This document shows, in pieces, positions 1-9,079 of a stretch of DNA of 64,000 nt (positions within the stretch are counted from its first letter, which is position 1; each line of letters opens with the position of its first letter). Source of the stretch: JAXHMB01 sp034521755 (lineage in GTDB: Bacteria > Bacteroidota > Rhodothermia > Balneolales > Balneolaceae); NCBI GenBank assembly GCA_034521755.1, contig JAXHMB010000003.1, forward strand, positions 682,001-746,000. Direction: 5' to 3'. Under the pieces are notes generated by a model, which was not told where the DNA came from, did no database searches, and saw only the letters and a program-made list of their open reading frames with translations. A program made the position numbers and the translations under genes.

Positions 1-1001
1 TTCATGGAACTATTTAAATGCCGAAAAATACTGTCTTGTATCGCTTCTTTATTTTTAAACTCTTGCGCAATATCTCGGCCCAATGCTTTTGCCTGAGTAT
101 AACCTGCAATCTTCTCCAGCACGTTTTGGTTACGGCGTAGCTCGGCAACCACAAAGTCCCAGCTGTTTTCCAATTTTTGGCGTGGGTTTCCAAATTCACT
201 AAGCTTAAACTTAAGCTTGCCACGATAATCATCAATAGAAGAAATATACGCCTCTTCTTTAATAGCCGGAACATTTTTGGCAACCCAGGTTTCTTTAAGG
301 ATAGGATCAGGCTGTGGCACGGTAAAAATTTTCTTAACAGAGCTTGTATCAATCCGCTGGCTTTGATTCTGCAAACGGCCATCAAAATCGACCGGGATGA
401 CATCATACCGCAGGTAATGTGGATAGGTTATACTTGCTTTTGCCAAAGCTGTAGGGGCCTGGTGAGCAAGAAAAAAATCAGGAAGCTCTTCAATATATCT
501 GCGCCTAATCTGATACGCATATTCCAGCACCGATCCATCTTCTACATTGGGCATGGTAAACTCTTTTACATTATACCGGGAGTTAATATTGATGGTGCGA
601 ACATTACTTTTTGCAAGCGTGGTTTTTTGTCCCTCCGGAGAATGGGTAATAGCCCGAATATTCTGAATTTCTTCAATGCCCCGTTCAAAGTAGTAAGGAA
701 TGGCAACCACCGAAGCCTGCTGTACAGAAGCATCGAAAATTTTGATGCGCACATAGTAATCCAACACGGCAATAATGGATCGGTCATCGTTCTCAAACCT
801 GATATCTGCTTCTTTCAGCATATATACAAATGGAGCGGAAGGATCTTCACCATACTCTTGCATTGAAAATAGGGAATCGGGCACAGTTCCAAACTCCAAG
901 GAATCTGATTCCAGAACCTGAGCATTACTTGCAACAGGCAACAGGTAAAAGCAAAGAGCGAGGAACCCAAAAAATATGTAGGCTTGAAATGGTTGTTGCA
1001 T
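1..1001 (-). CDS. DUF3857 domain protein, exported, 3' part missing (runs off window)
   Basis: The frame is open from an ATG at 1001 to the left edge, giving about 333 residues without a stop, so the C-terminus lies outside the window. It starts with a clear Sec signal peptide (hydrophobic core around residues 8-22, ending VASNAQ). What follows (about residues 45-230) resembles the beta-rich DUF3857 domain of Bacteroidota secreted or periplasmic proteins, with segments such as FERGIEEIQNIRAITHSPEG and YAYQIRRRYIEELPDFF. In that family a transglutaminase-like domain normally follows DUF3857, and it would be in the missing part. The exact role is not known; related proteins are thought to act in the envelope. 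It is transcribed in the same direction as, and downstream of, dihydroorotase with a 50-base gap, so co-transcription is possible. The family call is by recognition only. Confidence 0.75.
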   Translation of the reverse strand, partial: MQQPFQAYIFFGFLALCFYLLPVASNAQVLESDSLEFGTVPDSLFSMQEYGEDPSAPFVYMLKEADIRFENDDRSIIAVLDYYVRIKIFDASVQQASVVAIPYYFERGIEEIQNIRAITHSPEGQKTTLAKSNVRTININSRYNVKEFTMPNVEDGSVLEYAYQIRRRYIEELPDFFLAHQAPTALAKASITYPHYLRYDVIPVDFDGRLQNQSQRIDTSSVKKIFTVPQPDPILKETWVAKNVPAIKEEAYISSIDDYRGKLKFKLSEFGNPRQKLENSWDFVVAELRRNQNVLEKIAGYTQAKALGRDIAQEFKNKEAIQDSIFRHLNSSM

Positions 1002-1051
1002 CAAAAACTTATTTAAATCAGTAACGGATGATGCGAAATTAAATTCTACAG

Positions 1052-2349
1052 CTAAATCTCGTTGATAACTAACTGTCCTTTATTATAAATGGCTTCCGCA
1101 CGACCAATCATTTCTTTACCCAGGTAAGGCGAATTATTAGATTTCGAGCGTACGCTCTCTTCTGTAAAGGTCCATTCCTCATCCGTGTTAAATAGCGTAA
1201 GATTTGCCTTTGTCCCTTCCTTGATTTCAGGAATCTCCAGATTCAAAATCTCACGAGGCTTGGTGATCAGTTTTTCCAAAACCTGTTGCAGTTCCATCCT
1301 TCCTGACTTTATGAGCTGCCGCACACTCACACTCCATGCCGTTTCGAGACCAATGACGCCATTTGGTGCATAGATAAATTCCACTTCTTTTTCTTCTATA
1401 GCATGTGGCGCATGGTCGGTGCAAATCGCATCAATGGTACCATCTGCCAGACCTTCAATCATGGCGTCCACATCTTGCTGTGTGCGCAGCGGAGGATGCA
1501 TTTTAAAATTCGTATCAAATTTTTGGCGGTCAATTTCCTCATCTGTCAAATCGAAGTGATGCGCACAAACTTCGGTCGTAACATTAATGCCATCAGCTTT
1601 GGCCCGGCGCACCATTTCCACAGCATTGGCTGTGCTAATGTGTGCCACATGCACATGCCCTCCGGTAAATTCCGCCAGTAAAATATCACGGGCAATCATC
1701 ACTTCTTCAGCAATTCCGGGGGTCCCTTCCAGTCCCAGCCTGGTTGATACTTTGCCTTCATGCATGTGCCCGGGACGCGACAATTTCAAATCTTCTTCAT
1801 GGTTAATAATGGGCATCCCCAGCATGGAAGAATATTCCAAGGCTACCCGCATCACTTCAGAATCAAATACCGGGTCGCCATCATCACTGAATGCAACGGC
1901 TCCGCCCTCCTGCATATCTGCCATCTCTGTGATGGCTTTTCCCTTTCGTTCTTTAGTCACACAACCAATAGGATGCACTTCCACCGCCAACGAGGCTCAG
2001 CCTTACTTTTGACAAACTCAACAACATCCCTTGTGTGAATAGGTGGATTTGTATTGGGCATACAGGCAACTTCAGTGAATCCACCAAAAGCCGCTGCCTT
2101 ACACCCTGTTTCAATCGTTTCTTTGTGTTCATATCCGGGTTCACGCAGGTGTACATGCATATCCATCCAGCCCGGAGAAATAAAGGCACCCTTAGCATCA
2201 TGGACCTTTTCTTTTTTACCAGCTGATAAATCTTTGCCAATTTCAGCGATCTTGCCCTTTTTTATGCGGATATCCACCTTCTTTTTGCCATTGTGAGAAC
2301 TGCTGACAGGCTTCACATTTTTAATCAGTAAATCAGGAGTATGACTCAT
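1052..2349 (-). pseudogene. pyrC: Dihydroorotase, split by a single-base frameshift
   Basis: Dihydroorotase closes N-carbamoyl-aspartate to dihydroorotate, the third step of pyrimidine synthesis, using a metal centre in a TIM-barrel amidohydrolase fold. The N-terminal piece (start 2349) carries the metal-binding motif DMHVHLREPG and the PNTNPP motif, and ends after EFVKSKAEPR. The sequence continues in another frame from about 1990 as VEVHPIGCVTKERKGKAI, with later motifs VAHIST, TTEVCAHHF and CTDHAPH (metal-ligand His and catalytic Asp). Adding one base at about 1986-1992 (CGTTGG to CGTTTGG) rejoins the two into a normal protein of about 430 residues with nothing missing. The second frame has a TGA just upstream of the junction, so it cannot start earlier. 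All catalytic motifs survive, so a sequencing or assembly deletion is likelier than a dead gene. Confidence 0.9.
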
Positions 2350-2474
2350 AAAAACTTTCTGTTATTTTTGTCTGTGAATATAATTGTTTTCAACTGAATT
2401 CAATAACTACAACTTTCGAGACTTTAATTCCGAACCTAAATACTTAAAAGCAATCAGCTGTCAGCTGCACTTAT

Positions 2475-3671
2475 ATGCCACAACCCGACCTATTTAAGCC
2501 ATCCGTACTCAGCGTCTCCGAACTTACTAATGATATCAAATCCTTGCTAGAAGGTAATTTTCTAGACATTAAAGTTGAAGGAGAGATCAGTAATGCCAGT
2601 AAAAGCCGAAACGGACATGTGTACTTTACGCTCAAAGACGAAGATGCCCAGCTTTCCTGTGTAATATGGCGAAGTACTGCACAACGATTAGGCACCGAAC
2701 TTACCGATGGACAGCAAATTGTGGCAGGAGGTGACATTCAGGTATATCCTCCACACGGAAAATACCAGCTTATTGTAAAATCTGTGAAACAGGCGGGTAT
2801 TGGCGCTCTGCAGGAAGCTTTTGAAAAACTAAAAGCTAAACTCAAAGAAGAAGGCCTGTTTGATGAAGTTCACAAAAAATCACTTCCTAAATTCCCGGAG
2901 CGTATTGGCGTGATTACATCCCAAACAGGAGCCGCTTTTCATGACATCACTGACACCCTCGAGCGCCGGTGGCCCTTAGCAAAAGTACTGCTTCATCATG
3001 CCAGTGTACAAGGGGTGAATGCTGCTCCTGAATTGGTTAAAGCTATCAACTGGTTTTCTGATAAGCAGAACGTGGATGTGCTTATTATTGGACGCGGCGG
3101 CGGTTCCCTGGAAGATCTGTGGCCATTCAATGAAGAAGCAGTAGCGCGAGCTCTTTTTGATTGTAACGTGCCCACCATCAGTGCAGTGGGACACGAAGTG
3201 GATTTCAGTATCTCTGATTTTGTGGCTGATGCCCGCGCCGCAACGCCTACGCAAGCCGCCATCATTGCTACGCCAGACATCAATGAAATCCGCATGTTCG
3301 CCGATGACCTATCCAACAGGCTAACAACCGTTGTTGAAGATCGAATTTCCAATCAAAAAGAACGTATACAGCAGCTGGTGCAATCACATGCACTGCAAGT
3401 GGTGCAGCAAAAAGTGGCAAGCAGTCGCGAAAAAGTGAATAGTTTGATAGATCGTATTCGTCATCGGCGCGAAGTCCATTTCATGAAAAAGCATGAAAAA
3501 CTGAAGGGGTTGCGTCACCGATTGGAGCTGAAAAATCCCAATATTGCCCTTGAACAGGGGTACTCACGCATCTGGCAAAACGAAGAATGGATTCGTTCTG
3601 TTGATAAATTTGACGCTGATAAAGAAACAACCATCGAGTGGAAAGATGGAAAATTAGAAGTCAGAAATTAG
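2475..3671 (+). CDS. xseA: Exodeoxyribonuclease VII large subunit
   Basis: The large, catalytic subunit of exonuclease VII degrades single-stranded DNA from both ends to oligonucleotides in the cytoplasm. The 398-residue product has the N-terminal OB-fold (about residues 8-100, with VEGEISN and GHVYFTLKD), the nuclease core with ERIGVITSQTGAA, IIGRGGGSLEDLWPFN and ISAVGHEVDFSISDFVAD, and a coiled-coil region (about 280-370). Length is near the usual 400-450. The ATG at 2475 is the first in frame and sits 125 bases from the divergent pyrC start, so this gap must hold promoters in both directions. The small subunit gene xseB, often directly downstream, is not here: the next gene is an unrelated membrane protein. 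Confidence 0.93.
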   Translation: MPQPDLFKPSVLSVSELTNDIKSLLEGNFLDIKVEGEISNASKSRNGHVYFTLKDEDAQLSCVIWRSTAQRLGTELTDGQQIVAGGDIQVYPPHGKYQLIVKSVKQAGIGALQEAFEKLKAKLKEEGLFDEVHKKSLPKFPERIGVITSQTGAAFHDITDTLERRWPLAKVLLHHASVQGVNAAPELVKAINWFSDKQNVDVLIIGRGGGSLEDLWPFNEEAVARALFDCNVPTISAVGHEVDFSISDFVADARAATPTQAAIIATPDINEIRMFADDLSNRLTTVVEDRISNQKERIQQLVQSHALQVVQQKVASSREKVNSLIDRIRHRREVHFMKKHEKLKGLRHRLELKNPNIALEQGYSRIWQNEEWIRSVDKFDADKETTIEWKDGKLEVRN

Positions 3672-3765
3672 AAACTATATATGGAAAATATTACCAGACC
3701 TCGATACAGTGCACGAAAAATTTGTATAATAGAAAATAAATCACAGGATAAAATTTATTACAAAT

Positions 3766-4221
3766 ATGCTTGAGCAATATCGTATTCAAATCGATTACAG
3801 AACACGGGAGCAGCAAATTCTAAATGCCCTGTTGGCGCTGGCCACCGGTTGTCTCACACTCATTTATCCGAATTTTCTATATCTGATTGCAGGAGGTTAC
3901 CTCGTTGCCCTGGGATTATTATTTATCGCCTTCCGAATATCGCCCACGCTTTCAGCTATCCCTATCGTAACAGGAATATTAATTTTTATTTTCCCCGAAC
4001 TTATTCCCGTTACGTTTGCAGCGTTTTTAGGGTTGTTCGGTTTTGTCCTACTATTCGGATTTCAATTTTCCATTGTAGGAGTTCTTACACTGATAATTGC
4101 CTTGCTTATCGTAGCAAATCCCGATTCGGTGGCCTACCTGATTGCCACCTTTCTACTGATCTATTCTGTATCAAATCTTATTCGATTTTATCAGCATTGG
4201 AAAGATAGCAGTGCACAGTAA
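3766..4221 (+). CDS. Small multi-TM membrane protein (DUF308/HdeD-like)
   Basis: This 151-residue protein is mostly hydrophobic, with about six short membrane segments laid out as paired hairpins (for example LNALLALATGCLTLIYPNFL and TFAAFLGLFGFVLLFGF). The first about 20 residues (EQYRIQIDYRTREQQ) are polar. The repeated helix-turn-helix membrane pattern resembles the HdeD/DUF308 group of inner-membrane proteins, whose function is generally unknown (HdeD itself is linked to acid resistance). It lies 94 bases after xseA, in the place where xseB might be expected, but shows no XseB similarity. The gap upstream holds only a 30-codon open frame without recognisable features. Confidence 0.6.
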   Translation: MLEQYRIQIDYRTREQQILNALLALATGCLTLIYPNFLYLIAGGYLVALGLLFIAFRISPTLSAIPIVTGILIFIFPELIPVTFAAFLGLFGFVLLFGFQFSIVGVLTLIIALLIVANPDSVAYLIATFLLIYSVSNLIRFYQHWKDSSAQ

Positions 4222-4244
4222 ATCTATTGAACTAATAGAAAAGC

Positions 4245-4279
4245 TTTGTTTAATATCGTGCTATATAAATTATTTTTTG
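4245..4279 (+). promoter_or_regulatory. Candidate Bacteroidota-type promoter for the HD-domain gene
   Basis: A TTTG at 4245-4248 is followed after about 22 bases by TATTTTTTG (4271-4279), close to the TTTG / TAnnTTTG pattern of Bacteroidota primary-sigma promoters but with one extra base inside the -7 box. The HD gene starts 40 bases downstream. A 5-base inverted repeat (GTAGT/ACTAC, 4279-4295) overlaps the expected transcription start. Weak evidence by eye only. Confidence 0.25.
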
Positions 4280-4318
4280 TAGTGTAATCGACTACGTTAA
4301 ACCAAAAAAAGTCTTGCC

Positions 4319-4873
4319 ATGAAAAACCGAGATGAATCTGTAGAATTACTACAACAGTATATTGAAAACGATAACCTCAGACATCACTGCCATATGGTGG
4401 CCATGGCTATGGAGGCTTATGCCCGTAAACTGAATAAATTCCACGAAGAAATTGAAGCGTGGTGGACAGCCGGTCTGCTACACGATTTGGACTGGGAGAA
4501 GTACCCCAAAGAGCATCCAAAAAAAGCCGTGAAAGAGATCCTCCCAAAAGAAGGATATCCTGAATCAATCATTAATGCGATTGAAGCTCATGCCCCTGAA
4601 CGTACCGGACGTGAACCGGAAACTGAAATAGAACGGTATCTATTTGCCTGTGACGAACTTTCCGGATTTATGAACGCGGTTTCTTTGGTTCGTCCCAATG
4701 GATTCGCAGATATGCGTGTAAAATCTGTTACCAAAAAACTTAAAGACAGCAGTTTTGCAGCGGATGTGCCGCGTGACGATATCAAAAGAGGGGCCCAATT
4801 AATTGATACTGATCTTAACGATCATATTGCATTCTTAATCGAAGTATTCAAAAAAGAGGACCAGCCTCAATAA
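4319..4873 (+). CDS. HD-domain hydrolase (HDIG-type)
   Basis: The 184-residue protein has the layout of a small HD-superfamily metal-dependent phosphohydrolase: a leading His in RHHCHMVAMAM (residues 21-31), the HD pair in AGLLHDLDWEKYP (His55-Asp56), a further His in INAIEAHAPE and a late Asp in LFACDELSG. Members hydrolyse phosphate esters or phosphodiesters, often nucleotides, but the substrate cannot be read from the sequence. No signal peptide or membrane segment is present, so it is cytoplasmic. It ends 7 bases before the convergent end of pheA, leaving no room for a separate terminator. Its own 97-base upstream gap has a weak promoter-like match. Confidence 0.8.
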   Translation: MKNRDESVELLQQYIENDNLRHHCHMVAMAMEAYARKLNKFHEEIEAWWTAGLLHDLDWEKYPKEHPKKAVKEILPKEGYPESIINAIEAHAPERTGREPETEIERYLFACDELSGFMNAVSLVRPNGFADMRVKSVTKKLKDSSFAADVPRDDIKRGAQLIDTDLNDHIAFLIEVFKKEDQPQ

Positions 4874-4880
4874 AAGTTCA

Positions 4881-6032
4881 TCATTCATTCGGGGTTCCCA
4901 CTTGGGCGGGATAGCATCCGAGCAATTTCAGCGAACTGGCTTCTTGTTCTAATTCCTGAAGTGCCACTTGGATCTCCGGGTTAGCAATATTTCCTTTGAT
5001 ATCCAGATAAAACTGGTATTTCCACGGTTCGTTGGGCTTGGGACGCGATTCAAGCTTAGTCATGTCAATGTCATGATCAGCTATAATATTCAAACAACCG
5101 ACCAGTGCTCCCTGTTCATGCGTTGTTACCATCAATAACGAAGTCTTGCATGGAATTTGTGGATCAACTTCCACCGGCTGACGTCCAACCACCACAAAAC
5201 GGGTAAAGTTTTCGGATTGGTTAGCCAAATCACGCTTTAATATTTTAAGTCCGTAAATTTCTGCCGCATAACTTCCAGCAATAGCTGCCTGAGATAAATC
5301 TCCGTCCTCAAGCACTTTCTTGGCCGACATCGCCGTATCGATATAGGACTCAACCCGGCAATCGTGGAGCTTCGCCAGAAAGTTACCGCACTGCGCTATA
5401 GCCTGCGGATGAGACATAATTCGTCGGATGCGATCAACGGAAATATCCTCCAAAGCTAACAAACAATGAATAATGCGAATCGCTTCTTCACCGACAATAT
5501 GCAGATCATCATCCGCTAAAAGATCATAGGTCTCATTGATGGAACCGGCTGTCGTATTTTCGATGGGCAAGATGGCGTAATCCACCTTTTCTTTTTTTAC
5601 AGCTTCGGCAGCCTGACGAAAAGTATCATAACCAAAACATTCAACCTTCTCATAACGCTCTTCAAAATGTCGAAATATAGCCTGATGACTAAATGCTCCG
5701 TCTGTGCCCTGGTAGGCAACACTCACTGAATTCTGTTCTGTCTCTTTGTTGTGATGATCTACCAATGAATGGGTTTGAAAACGTACGGAGTGATGGATAA
5801 TATCCTTAAACAACTGCTCGGCAAAGTAGCGATCGAGTCCGGCTTCGCGGGCCAATTTTGTAATTTTTTCCAAGAGTTCTTCTTCGCGCTCGATATCTCG
5901 AATTTGGGTATCATCATCAATTTTTAATTCAGAAACCTCTCGAACAAGCTGCTGCCGTTTGGCAAGTGCTTCTATAATTTCCCGATCCGTCTGATCGAGC
6001 AGTTTTCTTATTTTTTCTAAATTCTCACTCAT
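4881..6032 (-). CDS. pheA: Bifunctional chorismate mutase / prephenate dehydratase (P-protein)
   Basis: P-protein turns chorismate into prephenate and then phenylpyruvate, the committed branch to phenylalanine. The 383 residues contain an AroQ-type chorismate mutase helix domain (about 1-95, starting EKIRKLLDQTDREIIEALAK), a prephenate dehydratase domain (about 105-285; VAYQGTDGAFS, PIENTTAGSINE and the NFTRFVVV motif) and a C-terminal ACT domain (about 295-380). The ACT domain retains the GALVGCLNII and ESRP segments that bind phenylalanine in characterised enzymes, so feedback inhibition is likely. The start ATG at 6032 overlaps the stop of the upstream AAA ATPase gene by 4 bases, implying translational coupling. 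It is the last gene of the long minus-strand run. Confidence 0.95.
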   Translation of the reverse strand: MSENLEKIRKLLDQTDREIIEALAKRQQLVREVSELKIDDDTQIRDIEREEELLEKITKLAREAGLDRYFAEQLFKDIIHHSVRFQTHSLVDHHNKETEQNSVSVAYQGTDGAFSHQAIFRHFEERYEKVECFGYDTFRQAAEAVKKEKVDYAILPIENTTAGSINETYDLLADDDLHIVGEEAIRIIHCLLALEDISVDRIRRIMSHPQAIAQCGNFLAKLHDCRVESYIDTAMSAKKVLEDGDLSQAAIAGSYAAEIYGLKILKRDLANQSENFTRFVVVGRQPVEVDPQIPCKTSLLMVTTHEQGALVGCLNIIADHDIDMTKLESRPKPNEPWKYQFYLDIKGNIANPEIQVALQELEQEASSLKLLGCYPAQVGTPNE

Positions 6033-7741
6033 TCCACTCTATACTTCAATTCTTCAATTTTGCTAAGTATTTCACCGCGATCCATCTTTTGATATCGCTC
6101 AGGTAATAGCTCTTTAGAAGTACACTCAATAACGGCACTCAGCGTTTGAAGCTCTATCTCTTCGGGATAAGTGGGCGGAATAAAATCAGCCAGTGCTTCA
6201 TCCAATGTTTCAGGGGTTACCTTACTTTCGCTCTTGGCTGCTGCTCTAAATTTTGCACGAGTCAACGCCGCTTCCATGTCAGCACCGGAAAAGGTCTTCT
6301 CTCCTTTTGTAATAAGTTTTGGAGTATATTCTTCAGAAAGTTTAAGCCCGGTCTTCTTTTTCATAGCTTCAAAAAGCTCTATCCGCTCCTCTTTAGTATA
6401 AGGAGGAAATAGTGCCAAGTGTTCTTCTGCTCTACCCTGACGTTTTAAGTCCACCGGCATCAAATCGGGACGAGCAGTCATCAAAAACCAGATAATGCGT
6501 CCCCTGTTTCGGGTATCACTCATAAACGTAGCAATCTGTGAGAAAACACGACTGGAAACTCCGCTATCACCGCTGGCATCGCGATCGCCCAGATAGGCAT
6601 CGGCTTCATCAATCATTACGGCAACCGGCGCCATAGCTTTGAGCAGGCCCAGAATTTTTTCCAGGTTACCTTCTGTAACTCCCTGCCACTGGCTGCGAAA
6701 ATTTTTGAGCTTCACCATGGGAATCCCTACTTCACTGGCAAAGCAGGTCACCAAAAAGGTTTTACCGGTTCCAACCGGACCACACACCAGATAACCCATA
6801 GGCAGCACATCCTGATTCCCTTTTTTGAGCGCCGTCACAGCCTGACGTAAATGCTTTTTCACCTGCGTATGTCCCGCAACATTATCCAGAGTATAATCCG
6901 TTTCTACAAACTCTAACAAGCCATAGGCTTCTGCCTCAATCAGTTCCTTCTTGGCTTCTGAAAGACGATTATAGGTAATCTTTTGATTATTTTCCCGCGC
7001 ATTAGACAGAATGCTGCGCAGGTTGATAAAATTAAGACCCGCTGTTTGCTGAGCCAGCACTTTTCGACTTACATCAGAATATTTTTTAAATGCCTCAGCA
7101 TCCATTTCATGGTTAACAAATGCTAATCGCTGATCTTCATTGGGGATGCTTACTTTTATCTCAGTGGTATATGGGTTCTGCACCAACGTCTTATTGAGGT
7201 CTGCCATATTCTCCGAAATCAGCACGGTCGTAAAATCTGATGCAAGGAACATGGGATCATGTGCCCATCGCGACAAATAGACCAACGAGGTGCGGTCGTC
7301 TGTACCTGTAGAGCCGGCTTCGTTCATAGGCACAATCGTTTCGGCATAATCAACAATCAGTGCAGCACTTTTTTTATCCTCAAGCCGTAGACGAAAATAC
7401 TGCTCCAGCAATGAAAAAACACGTACCGGGTCTTTGGGCAGTTTATTGGCATAATCCGTACCCAATAAAGAATCACGGCCGGCAATCGCCTGATTAAAAT
7501 CCTTTTGGCTTTCCTTATCACGGAAATAAATGCCCGAAGACCGATCATAGAAAACCACAAAATCACGGGCTCCAAAGAACTCTTCAGACAAAAACGTCTT
7601 CAGCCTGACAAACTCCGTTTTATCTTCACGCTGAAGGGGAACCATATCGTGCACATTGCCATGCAATATAAACTGATTTATGGTTCTGCTTAAATACTTC
7701 TGAGCAAATTGCTGTGCCCATTTTGGATAATGATCAAACAT
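6029..7741 (-). CDS. AAA ATPase with degenerate first AAA module (Ycf46-like)
   Basis: The 570-residue protein has one intact AAA module: Walker A GPVGTGKT (about residues 317-324), Walker B AVMIDEADAYLG (about 370-381), and a later DLKRQGRAEEH segment resembling the arginine-finger region of classical CDC48/spastin/FtsH-type ATPases. The first about 270 residues look like a second AAA fold that lost its P-loop: TINQFILHGNVHD early, and a Walker-B-like ALIVDYAET near residue 128. This degenerate-plus-active layout matches the poorly understood Ycf46/CDC48-like ATPases of cyanobacteria and other bacteria. No protease, membrane segment or zinc site is visible, so an unfoldase/remodelling role is inference. 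It starts 31 bases after the CBS/CorC gene and overlaps pheA by 4 bases. Substrate unknown. Confidence 0.8.
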   Translation of the reverse strand: MFDHYPKWAQQFAQKYLSRTINQFILHGNVHDMVPLQREDKTEFVRLKTFLSEEFFGARDFVVFYDRSSGIYFRDKESQKDFNQAIAGRDSLLGTDYANKLPKDPVRVFSLLEQYFRLRLEDKKSAALIVDYAETIVPMNEAGSTGTDDRTSLVYLSRWAHDPMFLASDFTTVLISENMADLNKTLVQNPYTTEIKVSIPNEDQRLAFVNHEMDAEAFKKYSDVSRKVLAQQTAGLNFINLRSILSNARENNQKITYNRLSEAKKELIEAEAYGLLEFVETDYTLDNVAGHTQVKKHLRQAVTALKKGNQDVLPMGYLVCGPVGTGKTFLVTCFASEVGIPMVKLKNFRSQWQGVTEGNLEKILGLLKAMAPVAVMIDEADAYLGDRDASGDSGVSSRVFSQIATFMSDTRNRGRIIWFLMTARPDLMPVDLKRQGRAEEHLALFPPYTKEERIELFEAMKKKTGLKLSEEYTPKLITKGEKTFSGADMEAALTRAKFRAAAKSESKVTPETLDEALADFIPPTYPEEIELQTLSAVIECTSKELLPERYQKMDRGEILSKIEELKYRVE

Positions 7742-7772
7742 ACTATGTCTTCATTTTACAGTTGTTGTGCAC

Positions 7773-9047
7773 TTATTCCATGATAACAATTTTCACCGTT
7801 TCAATACGGCTGGGCGATGCTTTACTTATGATAATTTTATTTCCTTCAATCAACAGCTCTTCATTGACTTTGGGAATACGTCCCAGCGAATCAATGATAT
7901 ATCCCGCAATAGTTTCAAAATTGGCGGTCTCTTCCGGGAGTTTTAATTCGGGGTATTCTTCTAAAATATCTTCAATCTCTACACCGCCACTCAATATGTA
8001 GGTGTTGCCGGAAAGCTTTTTCATGATATGGTCTTCGGTGTCATACTCATCCTGAATATCCCCAACCACCTCTTCGAGGAGATCTTCAATCGTAATCATT
8101 CCCGCAGTGCCACCATATTCATCAATCACTACAGCTACAGAAATATTGGACTTTCGAAATTCAGAAAGCAGGTCTTTAGACTTCTGTGACGAAGGTACCA
8201 GCTTGATAGGTCGCATTATTTCCATCAGATTTTCGGGATTATTAAACAAGTCGTAGGCAAAAATCACCCCGATGATATCATCAATCGTTTCCTGGTACAC
8301 CGGCAACTTAGAAAAGCCTGACGAGATAAAGATTTTCAGTGTTTCATCGATGCTGGTATTTTTTTCTACAGCTACAATATCGGTACGCGGAATCATCGAT
8401 TCTTTTACACGCTTATTGGACAGCTCCAACACATTGTGCAAAATCTCGGAATCTTCCTTGTCAAGGTCACTGCCTCCGCTGTCACGCAGTTCTTTAAAAA
8501 TAAGCTCTACATCCTGCCGCCGAAAAATCTGTTCCCGCTGAACTGAATCAGGGTTTATCATTTTTATAAGCACATTGGAAGCAATATTGGCAATCCATAT
8601 AAGTGGCTTAAATAGCCAGTTAAAAATACGCTGGGGTACAGCAACAATTTTAAACCACCAGTCAGCATTGATACGGAATAAGGCTTTGGGCAAAATTTCA
8701 CCAAAAATCATAATCACCACCGATGCAATAATCGTCTGAATAACCAACAACGTGACATTCGAGGGCCCAAAACCCAACCAGCTTTCGTAAATACCCGTAA
8801 TCGGTTCTACAAGAAAGAGGGTCATCAGCGTAGCGTAGGCCACGTTTACGATGTTATTACCCACCAGCGTTGTGGTTAAAAAGGTTTCCGGACTACGTAC
8901 AAAATAATTAACAACTTGACCCGTCCAGGACGTCTTTCTCGATTCAATCTCCAGCTTAAGCCTATTGGCACTCACAAAAGCAATTTCAGAGCCAGAGAAA
9001 AATCCACTCAAAAAAATAGTGAGAACTATAAGTAAAAATTCAGTCAT
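7773..9047 (-). CDS. CNNM/CorC-type membrane protein with CBS pair
   Basis: The 424-residue protein starts with a DUF21 (CNNM) membrane domain of about four helices (residues 1-180; opening FLLIVLTIFLSGFFSGSEIAF, and later FGEILPKALF). It continues with two CBS repeats (about 205-325; MIPRTDIVAVEK, VFAYDLFNNPEN, VAVVIDEYGGTAGMITIED) and ends in a CorC_HlyC domain (about 345-420). The family includes magnesium or cobalt export proteins, annotated haemolysins, and GldE of gliding Bacteroidota. The CBS pair probably senses an adenine nucleotide. A precise ion or role cannot be assigned. It sits 32 bases downstream of enoyl-CoA hydratase and 31 bases upstream of the AAA ATPase gene, so probably belongs to the same transcript. 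Confidence 0.88.
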   Translation of the reverse strand: MTEFLLIVLTIFLSGFFSGSEIAFVSANRLKLEIESRKTSWTGQVVNYFVRSPETFLTTTLVGNNIVNVAYATLMTLFLVEPITGIYESWLGFGPSNVTLLVIQTIIASVVIMIFGEILPKALFRINADWWFKIVAVPQRIFNWLFKPLIWIANIASNVLIKMINPDSVQREQIFRRQDVELIFKELRDSGGSDLDKEDSEILHNVLELSNKRVKESMIPRTDIVAVEKNTSIDETLKIFISSGFSKLPVYQETIDDIIGVIFAYDLFNNPENLMEIMRPIKLVPSSQKSKDLLSEFRKSNISVAVVIDEYGGTAGMITIEDLLEEVVGDIQDEYDTEDHIMKKLSGNTYILSGGVEIEDILEEYPELKLPEETANFETIAGYIIDSLGRIPKVNEELLIEGNKIIISKASPSRIETVKIVIME

Positions 9048-9079
9048 TTAAGATTCAGGTGATAAGGTATGAAAGAAAA

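Noticed and set aside
177..866. Long open frame on the plus strand opposite the DUF3857 gene
   Set aside because: It lacks family resemblance and lies over a clear signal-peptide-bearing gene on the other strand; a shadow frame.
2450..2474. Tandem CAGCTG motifs upstream of xseA as a regulator site
   Set aside because: Two adjacent 6-base palindromes may be chance; no further copies noticed nearby.
3680..3772. 30-codon frame between xseA and the DUF308-like gene
   Set aside because: Too short, no similarity to XseB, overlaps the next gene's start; likely chance.
4279..4295. GTAGT/ACTAC inverted repeat before the HD gene as an operator
   Set aside because: Only 5 bases per arm; expected by chance in AT-rich intergenic DNA.
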